In this document: one piece after another, positions 63,429 through 64,000 of the stretch
Layout of the letters: each line of letters opens with the position of its first letter
Position numbering within the stretch: the stretch's first letter is position 1
From: Capnocytophaga granulosa ATCC 51502
Lineage (GTDB): Bacteria > Bacteroidota > Bacteroidia > Flavobacteriales > Flavobacteriaceae
Reading direction: 5' to 3'
DNA length: 64,000 nucleotides
Assembly: GCF_000411115.1 (NCBI RefSeq)
Contig: NZ_KE150256.1
Location: 62,001 to 126,000 of the forward strand
Translations under genes and position numbers: made by a program
Notes under the pieces: generated by a model
The model's database searches: none
Told to the model about the DNA's origin: nothing
The model's input: only the letters and a program-made list of their open reading frames with translations

Positions 63429-64000
63429 ATGAAATTGCGTAATAAGCTCAAAATAGTAAATGACCCTGTATATGGGTTTATTCATATCCCGAATGCTTTT
63501 ATCCTTGACCTGATAGAACACCCTTATTTTCAGCGGCTTTGCCGTATCTCACAAATGGGGCTCTCCTACCTCGTCTATCCTGGAGCAAGGCATACGCGCT
63601 TTCATCATGCCTTGGGCTGTATGTTTCTTATGCAACAGGCCATACAGACCCTCCGCTACAAGCAAATAGAGATTACCCCTGAGGAAGAAGAGGCCTTATA
63701 TATCGCTATCTTGCTGCACGATATAGGTCATGGTCCTTTCTCTCATGCTATGGAACATAGTATTGTGGAGGGGATCTCCCACGAGGAAATCTCCTTGGCC
63801 TTTATGCAGGCACTCAATGAGCAGTTCGAGGGACGACTTAGCCTAGCTATAGAAATCTTCCAAAAGAAATACAAAAAGCAGTTCATGAACCAACTCATCT
63901 CCAGCCAGTTGGATATGGACAGACTAGACTACCTTAAGCGTGATAGCTTCTATTCGGGAGTGAGCGAAGGCAATATCAACTCCCAGCGTATCATCGCTAT
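63429..64000 (+). CDS. HD-domain phosphohydrolase (5' part; continues beyond window)
   Basis: The frame is open from ATG 63429 to the edge (190 codons). It has the HD signature GARHTRFHHALG (His) and AILLHDIGHGPFSHAME (His-Asp), followed by SQLDMDRLDYLKRDS. This matches the dNTP triphosphohydrolase-like HD family seen in many bacteria. The C-terminus is missing. A -33/-7 promoter lies in the gap, giving a leader of about 140 nt with two palindromes. Confidence 0.88.
   Translation, partial: MKLRNKLKIVNDPVYGFIHIPNAFILDLIEHPYFQRLCRISQMGLSYLVYPGARHTRFHHALGCMFLMQQAIQTLRYKQIEITPEEEEALYIAILLHDIGHGPFSHAMEHSIVEGISHEEISLAFMQALNEQFEGRLSLAIEIFQKKYKKQFMNQLISSQLDMDRLDYLKRDSFYSGVSEGNINSQRIIA

Overview
The window looks like a chromosomal segment of a Bacteroidota (Flavobacteriia) bacterium, most like Capnocytophaga. 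This rests on three SusC/SusD outer-membrane pairs, lipoproteins with Ser-Cys or Thr-Ser-Cys lipoboxes, DUF4625, the short TAnnTTTG -7 promoter boxes characteristic of the phylum (a TTG -33 partner is visible at some), and the absence of strong Shine-Dalgarno sequences. The genus is an inference from general character, not from a database search.

Layout. 1-6.4 kb: a two-barrel outer-membrane protein running off the left edge, then a SusC gene broken by one in-frame stop and its SusD partner. 6.5-12 kb: housekeeping genes (PhnA-like protein, a lipoprotein, recO, ruvB, lysS). 12-15 kb: a MITE-like repeat, an AT-rich cluster of small minus-strand genes that look like orphan immunity genes of polymorphic toxins, and a dead transposase. 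15-20 kb: a TonB-dependent-type outer-membrane protein, a DUF2797 gene and a GH3-family gene separated by another palindromic element. 20-22.8 kb: an AT-rich accessory stretch with a DUF6922/AbiEii toxin-antitoxin pair, a nonsense-broken secreted protein and a lipoprotein. 22.9-29 kb: DyP peroxidase, thrC, comF, rpsF-rpsR-rplI, an esterase-like protein and folA. 29-34.5 kb: two paralogous TlpA-like lipoprotein genes flanking a two-gene RNA-repair cassette (T4-type polynucleotide kinase/phosphatase plus RNA ligase). 34.6-38 kb: the nnr NAD(P)HX repair enzyme and another toxin-remnant/immunity patch. 38-42.3 kb: rfbACDB for dTDP-L-rhamnose followed by an EamA transporter. 42.5-47.3 kb: a likely metal-acquisition operon (His/Cys-rich small protein, ZnuD-like TonB receptor, two lipoproteins). 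47.4-49.8 kb: mreBCD. 50-59.4 kb: two tandem SusC/SusD pairs, the second SusC broken by one in-frame stop. 59.4-63.1 kb: a 1.2-kb gap full of palindromic repeats, then two tandem MacB/FtsX-type ABC permeases each followed by a heptamer array. 63.4 kb to the end: a partial HD phosphohydrolase.

The window mixes core replication/repair, translation and cell-shape genes with outer-membrane uptake systems and small defence or competition islands. The most unusual coherent unit is the RNA-repair pair at 30557-32676. The most unusual recurring pattern is three otherwise intact reading frames each cut by one in-frame stop codon (3914, 21892, 57014). At least four families of short palindromic repeats occupy the gaps between genes. 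No tRNA, rRNA, CRISPR array or intact insertion sequence was seen.
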